Positions 1-9,566 of a stretch of DNA of 64,000 nucleotides are shown piece after piece. Numbering within the stretch: position 1 is the first letter of the stretch; each line of letters opens with the position of its first letter. Source of the DNA: JAOZPE01 sp964601275 (GTDB lineage Bacteria; Krumholzibacteriota; Krumholzibacteriia; JAJRXK01); the NCBI GenBank assembly GCA_964601275.1, contig CAZRMV010000007.1:124001-188000 (forward strand), given 5' to 3'. The position numbers and the translations under genes were made by a program. The notes under the pieces were generated by a model, which saw nothing but the letters and a program-made list of their open reading frames with translations, searched no databases and was not told the origin of the DNA.

Positions 1-1
1 G

Positions 2-856
2 CCGATCTACTATACCGTCATCACCTTGGGGCCCCTGGTGCTGTTCATCGGGCAGATCACCCAGGGGAAGATCCTCAAGCACATCGGCTCGCTCAGCTTC
101 GGCTCGACCCTGCTTTCGGTCCTCGCGGTCGTCACCCCGGTGTTCTCGGTGTGGGTGGTGCTGGTCTTCCTCTACCGGTTCCTGCCCAATACCGACGTTC
201 GGTCGCGCCCGGCGGCGGTGGGCGCGTCCGTCGCCGCCGTGCTCTGGTGGATCGGCGCGCAACTGTTCGCGCTCTATGTCAAACGGGCGGCCATCTCCAC
301 CCTCTACGGCGCGATGGGGCTCTTGCCCCTGTTCCTGCTCTGGCTCTGGATCACCTGGATCATCGTGCTCTTCGGACTGGAGCTGGCCTACGCGCTGCAG
401 GCAATGCGCGAGGGACGTTTCGAATGGAGACGGTTCTACGCCGGCGACCTCATCGTCATCGACCGTTCCCTGGTGCTGCCGCTCGCGACCCGCATCGCCG
501 AGTGCTTCCGCTCGGGAAAGGTTGCCACCGTCGCGGTTCTCTCCCAATCGATGAGGATTCCTCCCTCGGCGGTGCTCTGGCTGATGCGGGCTCTGCGCCG
601 CGCGAATCTGGTCCATGAAGTCCACGAGGGACGAACCTTCGGCTATACGCTCGCCCGGCCCGCGGACGAAATCACCGCGGCGGAGGTGTTGTCGGCGGGA
701 GAGCGGTTGATGCCGCTGATGGGCGCCTCGGGATCACCAGAGCCTTGGCACATCGTGAACGGCCTCTACAGCGAGCTGCAGGAGAAGGTGCGTGACCGCA
801 CACTGTCCCAGTTGATCGGTGATGACCGGTCGGGGTCCGGCAACCCCGCCGGCTGA
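2..856 (+). CDS. YihY/BrkB-family membrane protein, 5' truncated
   Basis: The gene enters from the left edge, open in frame from base 2, so its start is outside the window. About 284 residues are visible. Strongly hydrophobic segments, including WWIGAQLFALYV and LLPLFLLWLWITWIIVLFG, are characteristic of the UPF0761 (YihY/BrkB) family of multi-pass inner-membrane proteins, whose function is not firmly known despite old 'ribonuclease BN' labels. After the last membrane helix a soluble tail of about 150 residues contains a winged-helix-like stretch (around SVAVLSQSMRIPPSAVLWL-type sequence, codons 175-215), as in longer family members. It ends six bases before the convergent gene at 862. Family assignment is confident; the role is unknown. 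Confidence 0.8.
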   Translation, partial: PIYYTVITLGPLVLFIGQITQGKILKHIGSLSFGSTLLSVLAVVTPVFSVWVVLVFLYRFLPNTDVRSRPAAVGASVAAVLWWIGAQLFALYVKRAAISTLYGAMGLLPLFLLWLWITWIIVLFGLELAYALQAMREGRFEWRRFYAGDLIVIDRSLVLPLATRIAECFRSGKVATVAVLSQSMRIPPSAVLWLMRALRRANLVHEVHEGRTFGYTLARPADEITAAEVLSAGERLMPLMGASGSPEPWHIVNGLYSELQEKVRDRTLSQLIGDDRSGSGNPAG

Positions 857-861
857 GCCGG

Positions 862-2301
862 TTACCCCGACGGAGCCGCCCCGGCCGCGACGCGACGCAA
901 TCGCAACCCTTCGCCTTTCCACCTCTCCGGATCGGACCGGATGACCCGAAGATCGTTCCCCTCTCTCTGAAGGAGCAGCCGTTCGTAGATCCTTCGGCTC
1001 TCTTGGAGGAGGAGAAAGACTTCGGCTCGGGAAGGTCCCGAAGGTTGCCAGATACCTTCCTGCAGGGTCGACGGGTGACCGTCTTTCTTCCACTCGTACC
1101 GCAGGTACGCTGCACCGCTGTCGTCCAGGCGCAGCTCGATCCACCCGATCGCGGGGTTCGCCTTCGCGATCTCCGCACGATAGCTTCCCGCGGCCGGTGG
1201 AACATAGCGGCCGGGCCGGGCACAGCCGGAGTCGTGGCGTCCTTCGTGCCGCAAGAGGGCGGTCACGGAAGACCATGCCCCGGACATCGAGTCCCGGCAA
1301 GGCTGGCGTTCCAGCTGGAGGGAAACCGCGCCCCCTCCGCGGGGGTCGGACAGGGTCAGCACGGTCTTCCCGCTGCGGGCCGAGAAGAACGCATCGTCGG
1401 GAGTCATGCCACCGGTCAGCACGCGTTCACTACCCGGGAAGGAGAGAATGGAACGGTCCTCCTCCACCCGCACCCTCCAGAAGGGCTCGTTTCCGTAGGC
1501 GAGGAGGGTGCACCGGGGGAGGGGATGCTCGCAGCTTCCTCCTTCGCCGGCGAGGAAGAGGAGATCGTTCAAGTGGAGCACCGCCGTCCGGCGCGAAGAA
1601 GACGCGGTCCGGGAAGATTCGGGCTCTTGCGGGGGGACCTCGGGAAACTCGTCGGCGACCTCCTCTTCGACCACCACCCCGTGGAATTCCACGTAGAGAG
1701 AACTCTTGGCGCCAGTGCCCGGTTCGTCGAAGAGAGGACGCAGAGACGATGCGTGGTCGCGGAGTTCCACCTGCGCGTCGCTTCCACATGGAGAGAACAC
1801 GAAGGCGTCACCCTTCGATGCGACGCGGCCGCGATAGATCAAGCGGGCCATGGCGGCCTTGCCGGTGGACGATGCGGAGTGCCCGATCTCGATGCCCTCG
1901 GGAATCTCCAGCCCGAAGGTGAGGGTCACCGTCTTGAGGGAATCGGTGAGGGAGAGGGTGTGTCCGGCGATCGCCATGCGATCGATCCGGCCGAGGCCGG
2001 ACAGGTAGGTCTGTTCCTGGTGTTCCACCGGGGCGCCGTCCAGGGTGATGGACCGGAGGGTCCAGTCCATGTCGGAGATCTTCTCCAGCGGGTTCCCCTC
2101 CGTCTCCAGTCGACCGGAGCTTCCGGCGACGGGAGCGGTGGTCCTGAAGGAGCGTGCTCCGGCGTTTCCCCCCGGGGAGTTGATCGGTTTCTTGAAGAAG
2201 ACCCCCTCGAGGACCCATGCGGTGAGAAGGATCACCAGGATCCAGGCCAAGGTGACCCGCAAACGACTGGAGGAGGAAGGGATGGGATCGTCAGATGGCA
2301 T
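862..2301 (-). CDS. membrane-anchored protein with NEPFW (META/HslJ-like) and NlpE-like regions
   Basis: A protein of 479 residues starting at the ATG at 2301, preceded by GGAAGG. The frame runs further upstream, but that part is low-complexity and overlaps nothing conserved. Residues 14-34 form one membrane anchor (LAWILVILLTAWVLEGVFF). The motif NEPFW at 271-275 is typical of META/HslJ-associated envelope proteins. The C-terminal 110 residues (EGIWQP, then LRVIRSD) resemble the NlpE/copper-resistance lipocalin-like domain. The protein is probably exposed in the periplasm. It is divergent from metK, whose promoter lies just upstream. The domain names come from motif resemblance only; an orphan exported protein is the alternative. 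Confidence 0.6.
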   Translation of the reverse strand: MPSDDPIPSSSSRLRVTLAWILVILLTAWVLEGVFFKKPINSPGGNAGARSFRTTAPVAGSSGRLETEGNPLEKISDMDWTLRSITLDGAPVEHQEQTYLSGLGRIDRMAIAGHTLSLTDSLKTVTLTFGLEIPEGIEIGHSASSTGKAAMARLIYRGRVASKGDAFVFSPCGSDAQVELRDHASSLRPLFDEPGTGAKSSLYVEFHGVVVEEEVADEFPEVPPQEPESSRTASSSRRTAVLHLNDLLFLAGEGGSCEHPLPRCTLLAYGNEPFWRVRVEEDRSILSFPGSERVLTGGMTPDDAFFSARSGKTVLTLSDPRGGGAVSLQLERQPCRDSMSGAWSSVTALLRHEGRHDSGCARPGRYVPPAAGSYRAEIAKANPAIGWIELRLDDSGAAYLRYEWKKDGHPSTLQEGIWQPSGPSRAEVFLLLQESRRIYERLLLQREGNDLRVIRSDPERWKGEGLRLRRVAAGAAPSG

Positions 2302-2604
2302 GGCACCTTCCGGGGACGAGGTCGGGAGAACAACCCGGAGGCGGCGCCCCCGGGATCTCCAAGCGGTCCAGCCATTGGGGTTGGAATCAGTCCTCGGCCA
2401 CCCGGCCCAGGATGGTTCCGAACCGCTCCATCCCATCGTAGAGGGAGTTGCATCCGATGCCAAGCAAACGCGCCGGGCCCGCGGTGGGGACCGCTCCGCG
2501 CGGGCATCCAGCCGAGCCGCCGCCGGATCCCGGGACCTGGGGAGGAAGCGGAGGAAAGGCGAGCAAACGGTCCGGAGGGCCACTGTTTCGAGAGTCCCGA
2601 AGGC

Positions 2605-2632
2605 TTGATCTTCCCGCCCGTTCTCCTATAAT
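2605..2632 (+). promoter_or_regulatory. sigma70-type promoter of metK
   Basis: TTGATC at 2605-2610 and a perfect TATAAT at 2627-2632 are separated by 16 bases. Transcription would begin near 2639, right at the first base of the riboswitch stem at 2641. The close fit of promoter and RNA start supports both calls. Confidence 0.75.
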
Positions 2633-2640
2633 GGAGGAGC

Positions 2641-2693
2641 CGTGGTGATTTGAGCGGACAGCTTGCACGCCACGCTAAAGAAGGTGCTAAAGC
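2641..2693 (+). promoter_or_regulatory. SAM-II (SAM-alpha) riboswitch in the metK leader
   Basis: The segment carries the conserved blocks of the SAM-II RNA in the right order and spacing: CGTGGTGATTTG, CGG, GCTTGCA, CCACG, TAAAG and GCTAAAG. The P1 stem CGTGG (2641-2645) pairs perfectly with CCACG (2670-2674). GCAC (2665-2668) can form the pseudoknot with GTGC (2684-2687). SAM-II binds S-adenosylmethionine and usually lowers expression of methionine/SAM genes; here the gene is SAM synthetase, so feedback control fits. It lies about 125 bases ahead of the metK ATG, farther than in cases where the aptamer masks the ribosome binding site, and a possible terminator follows it. Confidence 0.9.
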
Positions 2694-2746
2694 GTCGGAC
2701 AAACGACCTCCCGCCACCTCGGTGGCCCCGCCGTTGACCCGATCGC

Positions 2747-2765
2747 ACCCGCGTCCGGGTTTTTT
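2747..2765 (+). terminator. possible attenuator terminator between riboswitch and metK
   Basis: ACCCG (2747-2751), a CGTC loop and CGGGT (2756-2760) form a short GC hairpin followed at once by a run of six T (2760-2765). A second ACCCG at 2737-2741 could compete for the same right arm, giving an alternative fold. This would let the SAM-II aptamer act on transcription. The stem is only five pairs, so termination efficiency is uncertain. Confidence 0.5.
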
Positions 2766-2817
2766 CCGATCCGGATCCAACAGTGTCGCTTCCTCTTCCC
2801 CGACAGGAAGGTGGGCC

Positions 2818-3972
<1,155 letters not shown>

Positions 3973-4074
3973 GCCAATATCCACCTGCACGCCAGCTGGC
4001 AATCCATCGTCCCGAGGGGTTCCGTCTGGGAGCCGCGGACCCTTCACCATCCGGCGATGGATGTGCTGAGTCGT

Positions 4075-4116
4075 GTCGGCGCCCGGTTGACCCGATCCTT
4101 CTCGATCCGGGCCGAC
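4075..4116 (+). terminator. hairpin between metK and the convergent gene
   Basis: GCCCGG (4081-4086) pairs with CCGGGC (4107-4112), and the outer GTCG/CGAC pairs extend the stem across a two-base bulge. It sits between convergent genes, where a bidirectional terminator is expected. There is no T run, so the call is tentative. Confidence 0.3.
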
Positions 4117-4128
4117 GGGCGCTGTTCT

Positions 4129-5832
4129 TCAACGGGACGCGGAACTGCTCAGCGCGGGCCCCATCCGCTCGTCGAAGTCCCTTCCCACCACCACTTCGAT
4201 CTGCTGCTCCAACGCGGGGAATCGCGACGCGGGATCCAGCCCCATCCGCTCCCAGCGCATCCAGGTCGAATCGTCGGCGAAGACCGCATGTCCGCGGACA
4301 GGTCGACATCCGTGGGACAATTGGACGCCGTAGGCTGCCCCCGAGGGGGAATCATCACCGCGGACCACCACCAGGAGGAGTTCCCGGTCGTCGGACCACG
4401 TGAGATCCCGGGAGCGCACCCACAAGCGGGCCACTCCATACTGTTCCTCGAGTTCCGGCACCGACGGCAGAAGAACGCGGAACAACGCCCCTTCACCTTC
4501 GTGATTCCAGATGCAGGTACTTGCGGCCCCGGTCTGCATGTCGGGCTCCAGGACGATGAGATCCGGCCGATTCAGGGCGTTGTCGGTGGCGGGAAGGAGG
4601 ATCTCGGGTTGTCCATCGCCCGACAGGTCGGCCAGGATCGGGGCGGAAATGTGCCCCGGGTGCGCGTAGTGGGCCAGCACCCGGCCACGGTGTCGATCGA
4701 CCAGGAGCACGAACGAGGGACTGTAGAGTTGACGGTACCCGATCGCGATGCGGTCCCCGAGATCCATTCCCTGACTGGAATAGAGAACCCAGCCCACGTT
4801 CCAGCCCTGGTTGTAGACGCTGCTGTCCAGGGTGGTGTGGGTGAAGATCTCTTCCCGCGGGGGATGCCAGTCGAGTCGCCAGCGCAGCTGGCGGGTCAGT
4901 GGATTCCACAAGAACACCTGGGATTCCCTCTTCCCTCCCATGCGGGTGGACAGAAGCAGATCGGGAGGCGCCCCATTCTCGCCGGGAAGCAGCATGACCC
5001 AGCGGATCTCCGACCCCAATGCGGGCAACCGCACCGCGGGAAGGATCTCCTTCAAGGGGGGCAACCCCGGGCGTTCTTGTCCGGGCAGGAGAAGGGGGAC
5101 GCCGATGTGCCCGGGATCGACCGCTCGCAGTTGTGATGCGAGCGTGGACCCGGGAGGAGAGCCTTCCGAGCTGGCGGTCGAGGATCCGTGGCCCCGCAGC
5201 CAGTGCGCGAGACCCCATGCGGAGAGACTCAGGAGGATCACCAGGACTCCCGCCATCGCCGCCCGGCGCAAGAGTTGCGCCCGCCAATGGAAGGGAAGAT
5301 CGAGTTGCCCGCCGAGCGGGGTCGAAGATTGCTCGGCCCAGCGCAGGATGATCCGGTAGGCCTCGTGCTGGCGGTTCTTCAGGGTGCGTTCGGAAAGCCG
5401 GGCCAGCCCCTGTTCCTTCCTCTCGGTGAGGATCACGTCCCAGGTGTCACCCTCCAGCACGTGACGGCGCAGGATCCCGATGGGCGAGACATCGTCCACC
5501 GGCGGTGGGTAGTGGGGTTCCAACTCCTCGACCGCTACCTCCAGGGCACGGCGGCATCGCCGGCGCACCTCTTCCGGTGCCTTGTGCTCCAGGCCGTCGA
5601 GCCCGAGGCGGGCGAAGCGGGGATACCGTCCCCACCCGAAGGCGATCACCTGCTCGAAGCTGCGTTGGTTGAAGCGGCGGACCAGCTCACAGAGATGCCG
5701 GATCGCTGCGACCGGAAGGGATCGGAGATCTTGCCGACCCGGTCCGACCGGTGGGTCGGGGGAAACGGGGCCAGAACAGGGGTCGCGGTGAGGCGGGTCG
5801 CCGTCGCCCGTTCCTCCGAAGGGAAAACGCAT
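4129..5832 (-). CDS. single-span membrane protein with FG-GAP-like outer domain, function unknown
   Basis: I do not recognise this 567-residue protein. The first 190 residues are soluble and charged (helical, with FEQVIAFGWGRYPRFARLG). One membrane span lies near 192-212 (AMAGVLVILLSLSAWGLAHWL). The remaining 350 residues look beta-rich, with short repeats of the FG-GAP/VCBS type such as ILADLSGDGQPEILLPATDN and GDRIAIGY. This suggests a cytosolic sensor-like part and a periplasmic beta-propeller part, as in some transmembrane regulators, but that is inference. GAAGG stands just before the ATG. The next gene upstream on the same strand ends about 300 bases away. Confidence 0.6.
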   Translation of the reverse strand: MRFPFGGTGDGDPPHRDPCSGPVSPDPPVGPGRQDLRSLPVAAIRHLCELVRRFNQRSFEQVIAFGWGRYPRFARLGLDGLEHKAPEEVRRRCRRALEVAVEELEPHYPPPVDDVSPIGILRRHVLEGDTWDVILTERKEQGLARLSERTLKNRQHEAYRIILRWAEQSSTPLGGQLDLPFHWRAQLLRRAAMAGVLVILLSLSAWGLAHWLRGHGSSTASSEGSPPGSTLASQLRAVDPGHIGVPLLLPGQERPGLPPLKEILPAVRLPALGSEIRWVMLLPGENGAPPDLLLSTRMGGKRESQVFLWNPLTRQLRWRLDWHPPREEIFTHTTLDSSVYNQGWNVGWVLYSSQGMDLGDRIAIGYRQLYSPSFVLLVDRHRGRVLAHYAHPGHISAPILADLSGDGQPEILLPATDNALNRPDLIVLEPDMQTGAASTCIWNHEGEGALFRVLLPSVPELEEQYGVARLWVRSRDLTWSDDRELLLVVVRGDDSPSGAAYGVQLSHGCRPVRGHAVFADDSTWMRWERMGLDPASRFPALEQQIEVVVGRDFDERMGPALSSSASR

Positions 5833-6129
5833 GGTCCTTCACCCTGGTGCTCATCGCCGACTGGTCCCATTCCGGCGGATGGCAGTCTCGGAAACTGCTC
5901 GGTTGTTCGAACACGGGTGGGAGCCCCGACCCATTGTGAACGGTCCCCCTGCGGACGACAAGACAAAAGAGGATGGATCGCCGTGGGCAAGATCATCATC
6001 GATTGCTACGTTGGGAACACCGGGGTCCTCCTGCCTGGCCCCGTGCGCCGCGGCCATCTCGCGGACGAGGACCCCCGCCGGACGCGCCCGGTGCGCGGGG
6101 CCTCCTCTGGCTTCCATTGGTGGGTGGGC
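5833..6129. other. intergenic stretch without recognisable gene
   Basis: About 300 bases between two leftward genes. Open readings here lack family resemblance and good ribosome sites. I see no tRNA, hairpin terminator or repeat. It presumably holds the promoter of the gene ending at 4129. Confidence 0.5.
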
Positions 6130-6837
6130 TCATTGGTGACTCGAGGGCAGGGCCGACCCCGACACCACCACGCTCAACGGAAGATGGTCCAACCAGAAGG
6201 CCAACAGGACCTGCCCGCGCTCGTTGGCCCACAGCTTCGGCGGATCCTGCCGGCGGGGACCCTTGCGCATCGGGGTGGGAACCAACGCCATCGAACGAGG
6301 GTGCGGACCGACCGTGCTGTCGGTCGCGGCCGCCTGCAAGGCGAGCGGGTCCCACGCCCGGTCGGGTGATCCATCGTCTGCCACCGGGACCAGCAGCAGG
6401 GTGTCGGTCCAACGCAAGAGACTCGTGTGCAGAGCGTCCGCGGGGGCCCGCAGGTACCGCAGGGTGTATACCCCGCGTCCGACCGGCTGATCGAGGTCGT
6501 CGTACCAGAGGGTGGTGACCTCGAGCACCCCGAGCAAGGCTCCGGAACGGATCCGCGGAAAGGCCACCTTGTCCGCCGACGGTGGGTCGATGGCCGGATC
6601 CACCTTCTTCACCCACCAGAGACGCGCCACATCCTCGGCGTAGCTGCGCACCACCAGGCAAAGTGGAGCCAGACGAGCGGAAAGTGCGGGAGCGCACCGG
6701 GCAGGAGGTTGCTGTTGCCGCAGCTCCAGACCGGTGACGAAGGTGTGCGCGGCGTCGTCCGGGGGAAGGACGGTGCCATGGATCACCAGGAGGAGAAACG
6801 CGATGAACGCGGGATGGGTCCGGCCTGGAAAACGCAT
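6130..6837 (-). CDS. exported protein of unknown function
   Basis: A 235-residue protein starting at the ATG at 6837 (MRFPGRTHPAFIAFLLLVIHG), which gives a plausible signal peptide of about 29 residues; the frame continues upstream but without a sensible N-terminus. The mature part has mixed character with two runs of aromatic residues (ARLWWVKKVDP, TTLWYDDLD) and ends in a hydrophobic strand. No family was recognised. It may be secreted or periplasmic. The gene upstream on the same strand starts at 7175, 110 bases before this start, so co-transcription is possible. Confidence 0.55.
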   Translation of the reverse strand: MRFPGRTHPAFIAFLLLVIHGTVLPPDDAAHTFVTGLELRQQQPPARCAPALSARLAPLCLVVRSYAEDVARLWWVKKVDPAIDPPSADKVAFPRIRSGALLGVLEVTTLWYDDLDQPVGRGVYTLRYLRAPADALHTSLLRWTDTLLLVPVADDGSPDRAWDPLALQAAATDSTVGPHPRSMALVPTPMRKGPRRQDPPKLWANERGQVLLAFWLDHLPLSVVVSGSALPSSHQ

Positions 6838-6947
6838 GCCGGCATCTGAACATTCCCTCCGGAGTCGATCAAGGAGGGAGTTCCCCGGCCCGGCGCGCGT
6901 CTTCTCCAGGAGAAGACCCGCATTCTCGGAAAAACGGGATCGCAACC

Positions 6948-7175
6948 TCAGTGCATGGGCTCGATCCGGCCCGTCTCCTCGATCACGACCGGCCACCCCT
7001 CGATCTGTCGGGGAATCCGTTCTTCGACCTCCGGGGTGGCCCTCTCCACTCCCACCTTCAGACAGGGTTCGCCGTGGGCATCGGCACCGACGTAGATCAT
7101 GGTGACGCCGGGGATGGCCAGGATCTCCTCGTCGTGATCGGCGAGGACTTCCTGGATGGGTCGTTGGGGAGCCAT
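6948..7175 (-). CDS. small conserved alpha/beta protein of unknown function
   Basis: Seventy-five residues from an ATG at 7175. The pattern DEEILAIPGVTMIYVGAD, then CLKVGVERATPEV, then IPRQIEGWPVVIEETGRI matches a widespread but uncharacterised small fold in which one helix is followed by strands around a conserved IPGV and a terminal EETG. Similar segments occur alone or attached to trypsin-like proteases in many bacteria. There is no signal peptide, so it is cytosolic. The family pattern is recalled from general knowledge, and no function is implied. Confidence 0.65.
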   Translation of the reverse strand: MAPQRPIQEVLADHDEEILAIPGVTMIYVGADAHGEPCLKVGVERATPEVEERIPRQIEGWPVVIEETGRIEPMH

Positions 7176-7542
7176 GGTCGTCTCCTGGGCTGGAGCCTTC
7201 CGGGGAACGGAAACGGCCCTCCGGAAACCTCGGAGATGCCGCGCTTCCGTACCGCCCCAGCATAGCAGAACCCCCGCGCCCTGGGGAGCGGGGGTTCGGA
7301 AGAAACAGGATCGGTGGGGTGGGAGAGCGGGCGCAGGTCTGTCTCCGGACCGGTTTCCGGCCATCGAACGGGATCCACGACGCAACTCCTTGGGATGGCA
7401 ATAGATCCAGGGGATTCGTATTCACCGCTTTTTCGCTTGACCCGTCATGGATCTGGCGCAGAGTACCGGGGAGCATCCCATGGATGCCGCGGCCCCGGAG
7501 AGAGCATGTCGGCGCCGCCTCACGCCAATCCGTGGAGGAATC
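7176..7542. other. divergent intergenic region with a strong hairpin
   Basis: This 367-base region separates the small leftward gene from the rightward OmpA gene. It holds a 10-bp perfect inverted repeat at 7268-7297. A TATGCT at 7259-7264, read leftward, could be a -10 for the small gene, and TTGACC at 7437-7442 a -35 for the OmpA gene, though no good -10 follows at 17 bases. No gene is recognised in it. Confidence 0.4.
7268..7297. repeat. 10-bp inverted repeat (hairpin) in divergent intergenic region
   Basis: GAACCCCCGC at 7268-7277 and GCGGGGGTTC at 7288-7297 are exact reverse complements with a ten-base loop. Neither side has a T run, and both flanking genes are transcribed away from it, so it is not an obvious terminator for either. 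It could be an operator or a remnant terminator. Confidence 0.5.
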
Positions 7543-9012
7543 ATGAACGGCAAGCAGATGACGATCCGGGCGATCCTGGTCCTCGCGCTCGCCTGGGTCG
7601 CGCCCGTCCAGGCGGCGGGAGTCGAGGGTCCGCATCTCGGCTTCTCCCTGCAGGGGGGGGGAGTGGTCTGGACCGGGGGAAGACCGGTAGAAAACGATCT
7701 GTTGTACGGCGGGCGTCTGGCCCTGATGCCGTGGTCCCACTTCGGAGTCGAAGGGACCTTCGAGGTGCATCCCACCAACCACTTCGATGGCGGGGCGGTG
7801 CGGGTGAACCATCTCAGCGCCAACCTCCTGTACGACATCCTTCCGTTCAACCGATTCAATCCGTATGTGACCGGCGGATTGACCCGATTGCACGTGATTC
7901 CATCCAATGGAGGTTGGCAGGACTGGGACGGCTGGGAACTGGGCGTCGGCATCAAGATCGCCCTGATGTCCGCGGAGGGGCGGAGTGTCGATCTCCGCCT
8001 GGACGTTCGCCGCACCGTCGTACAATGGCAGGAGGCAGGGCCGGGCGACGACAATCATCCCACCAACTGGATCATGACCGCCGGTCTCCATCTCGCAGTG
8101 GGTGGCAATCCGAACGACGGCGATGAAGACGGCGTACCCGACCGGAAGGACAAGTGCCCCGACACTCCTCGTGGTGCGGTGGTGGATGCATTCGGCTGTC
8201 CATCGGACCGCGACAACGATGGAGTCTATGATGGACTCGATGAATGCCCCGGCACGGAGCCGGGATCGAAAGTGGACCGCCGGGGGTGCCCGGCCGACAG
8301 CGATGGCGACGGGATCAACGACGGCATCGATCGCTGTCCCGATACCCCAGCCGGGGTGAGCGTCGACGCGGTCGGCTGTCCGCTGGACAGCGACCATGAC
8401 GGAGTAGCGGACGCCCTCGACCGTTGTCCCGATACGCCCGCAGGTGAGGCGGTGGATGAATGGGGCTGCGAGGTCGACTCCGACCAGGACGGGGTGCCCG
8501 ACCGGATCGACCGCTGTCCTGGGACCCCTCCCAACACCTCGGTGGATGATCGAGGATGTCCGGTTCCGCAGACTGCGCGCGAGATCGAATTGCTCGACAT
8601 CGGTCTGCTGCGTCTCGACGACGTCCGCTTCGCGAGCGGGAAGGCCGAAATCAACCCGGAGTCCTATCCCGCACTGCGCGAGGTCGGGGAGATCCTGGTG
8701 AAGTGGCCCAGCCTGCGCATCGAGATCGGGGGCCATACGGACAGTCAAGGACCGGCCGAATTCAACCAGAGGTTGAGCGAGGCGAGGGCCCGGGCGGTCT
8801 TCGACTGGTTGATCGAGCACTTCCCGCAGATCCATCCCGATCAGTACGTCATCCGCGGCTACGGCGAGAGCCAACCCATTGCCGGCAACGGAACCGCCGA
8901 GGGCCGGCGCCGCAACCGCCGTGTGGAGTTCAAGGTTCTCAACCGGGAATCGCTGCGCCGGGAGATCCCGCCGAAAACGGAGGGAACGACCGGGGGAGGA
9001 TCAAGGCCTTAG
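7543..9012 (+). CDS. OmpA-family outer-membrane protein with thrombospondin type 3 repeats
   Basis: A 489-residue envelope protein that should tie the outer membrane to peptidoglycan. The signal peptide (ending about VQAAG) is followed by a beta-barrel-like region to residue 185. Then come five tandem calcium-binding TSP3 repeats (about 188-341), each with a D-x-D-x-D-G-V/I core and a CPDTP / GCP cysteine pair. The C-terminal OmpA domain (about 360-470) carries GGHTDSQGPAEFNQRLSEAR, the diaminopimelate-binding loop. The ATG at 7543 follows GTGGAGG. This architecture is common for OmpA/OprF-like proteins of FCB-group and related bacteria. A terminator follows. Confidence 0.92.
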   Translation: MNGKQMTIRAILVLALAWVAPVQAAGVEGPHLGFSLQGGGVVWTGGRPVENDLLYGGRLALMPWSHFGVEGTFEVHPTNHFDGGAVRVNHLSANLLYDILPFNRFNPYVTGGLTRLHVIPSNGGWQDWDGWELGVGIKIALMSAEGRSVDLRLDVRRTVVQWQEAGPGDDNHPTNWIMTAGLHLAVGGNPNDGDEDGVPDRKDKCPDTPRGAVVDAFGCPSDRDNDGVYDGLDECPGTEPGSKVDRRGCPADSDGDGINDGIDRCPDTPAGVSVDAVGCPLDSDHDGVADALDRCPDTPAGEAVDEWGCEVDSDQDGVPDRIDRCPGTPPNTSVDDRGCPVPQTAREIELLDIGLLRLDDVRFASGKAEINPESYPALREVGEILVKWPSLRIEIGGHTDSQGPAEFNQRLSEARARAVFDWLIEHFPQIHPDQYVIRGYGESQPIAGNGTAEGRRRNRRVEFKVLNRESLRREIPPKTEGTTGGGSRP

Positions 9013-9033
9013 GGACGGCGTGAACTGCAGTGA

Positions 9034-9067
9034 ACGCCCGCCCCCTGGGGGGAGGGCGTCTCTGTTC
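9034..9067 (+). terminator. terminator after the OmpA gene
   Basis: ACGCCC (9034-9039) pairs with GGGCGT (9054-9059), with a C-run/G-run extending the stem inward, followed by a T-rich tail (CTCTGTTCTT). It lies 22 bases after the stop codon. Confidence 0.65.
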
Positions 9068-9096
9068 TTGACCTGTCCGCCCCGTGGAGCTTGAAT
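9068..9096 (+). promoter_or_regulatory. candidate promoter of the ACT-domain gene
   Basis: TTGACC (9068-9073), a 17-base spacer and TTGAAT (9091-9096), about 43 bases ahead of the start codon and directly after the preceding terminator. Confidence 0.45.
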
Positions 9097-9138
9097 CGTG
9101 GCCAGAGGTGTGATCGTTCCCAGGGAGGGAGGCCTCAC

Positions 9139-9552
9139 ATGTCCGTGCAGATTTCCCGGGTGGATTACTACTACGCAAGCACAGAGGATCGCCCCGGCGC
9201 CACCTATCAGCTTCTGCAGGCGATGGCGGACGCGGGGGTGCAGCTCCTGGCCTTCAGCGCCATCCCGGTCGGTCCCAGCCGGGCGCAGCTCACGCTCTTT
9301 CCCGTCGACAGCGATCGTCTGCTCCAGGCCGCTCCCAAGTTGGGTTTGAGCCTCTCTCAGCCCCAGCGCGCATTCCTGGTGCAGGGCGAAGACGAAGTCG
9401 GAGCATTGGGCGATGTGCACCGGAGACTCTACGACGCCAAGATCAATGTCTTCGCCTCCTCGGGAGTCACCGATGGAGCGGGGCGTTTCGGGTACCTGCT
9501 CTACGTGCGACCCGAGGACTATGAGCGCGCGGCAGGCGTTCTGGGGGTGTAG
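9139..9552 (+). CDS. ACT-domain amino-acid-binding protein
   Basis: A stand-alone protein of 137 residues with two ACT-like halves. The first has RPGATYQLLQAMADAGVQLL, in which the conserved PG turn and following helix mark the ligand-binding edge. The second has DEVGALGDVHRRLYDAKINV followed by GRFGYLLYVRPED. ACT domains sense amino acids or related small molecules, usually to control enzymes; here no catalytic domain is attached, so the partner and ligand are unknown. The ATG at 9139 follows GGGAGG. It has its own candidate promoter and convergent neighbours, so it looks monocistronic. Confidence 0.8.
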   Translation: MSVQISRVDYYYASTEDRPGATYQLLQAMADAGVQLLAFSAIPVGPSRAQLTLFPVDSDRLLQAAPKLGLSLSQPQRAFLVQGEDEVGALGDVHRRLYDAKINVFASSGVTDGAGRFGYLLYVRPEDYERAAGVLGV

Positions 9553-9566
9553 ATTCCCTCCGGGGC

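Noticed and set aside
8107..8570. Regular DNA repeats of about 90 bases, CRISPR-like at first sight
   Set aside because: They are the codons of five thrombospondin type 3 repeats in frame; there are no identical short repeats with unique spacers and no cas genes.
6838..8874. Extension of the leftward exported protein through the OmpA gene
   Set aside because: The signal peptide at 6837 defines the real start; the extension only mirrors the OmpA/TSP3 coding sequence.
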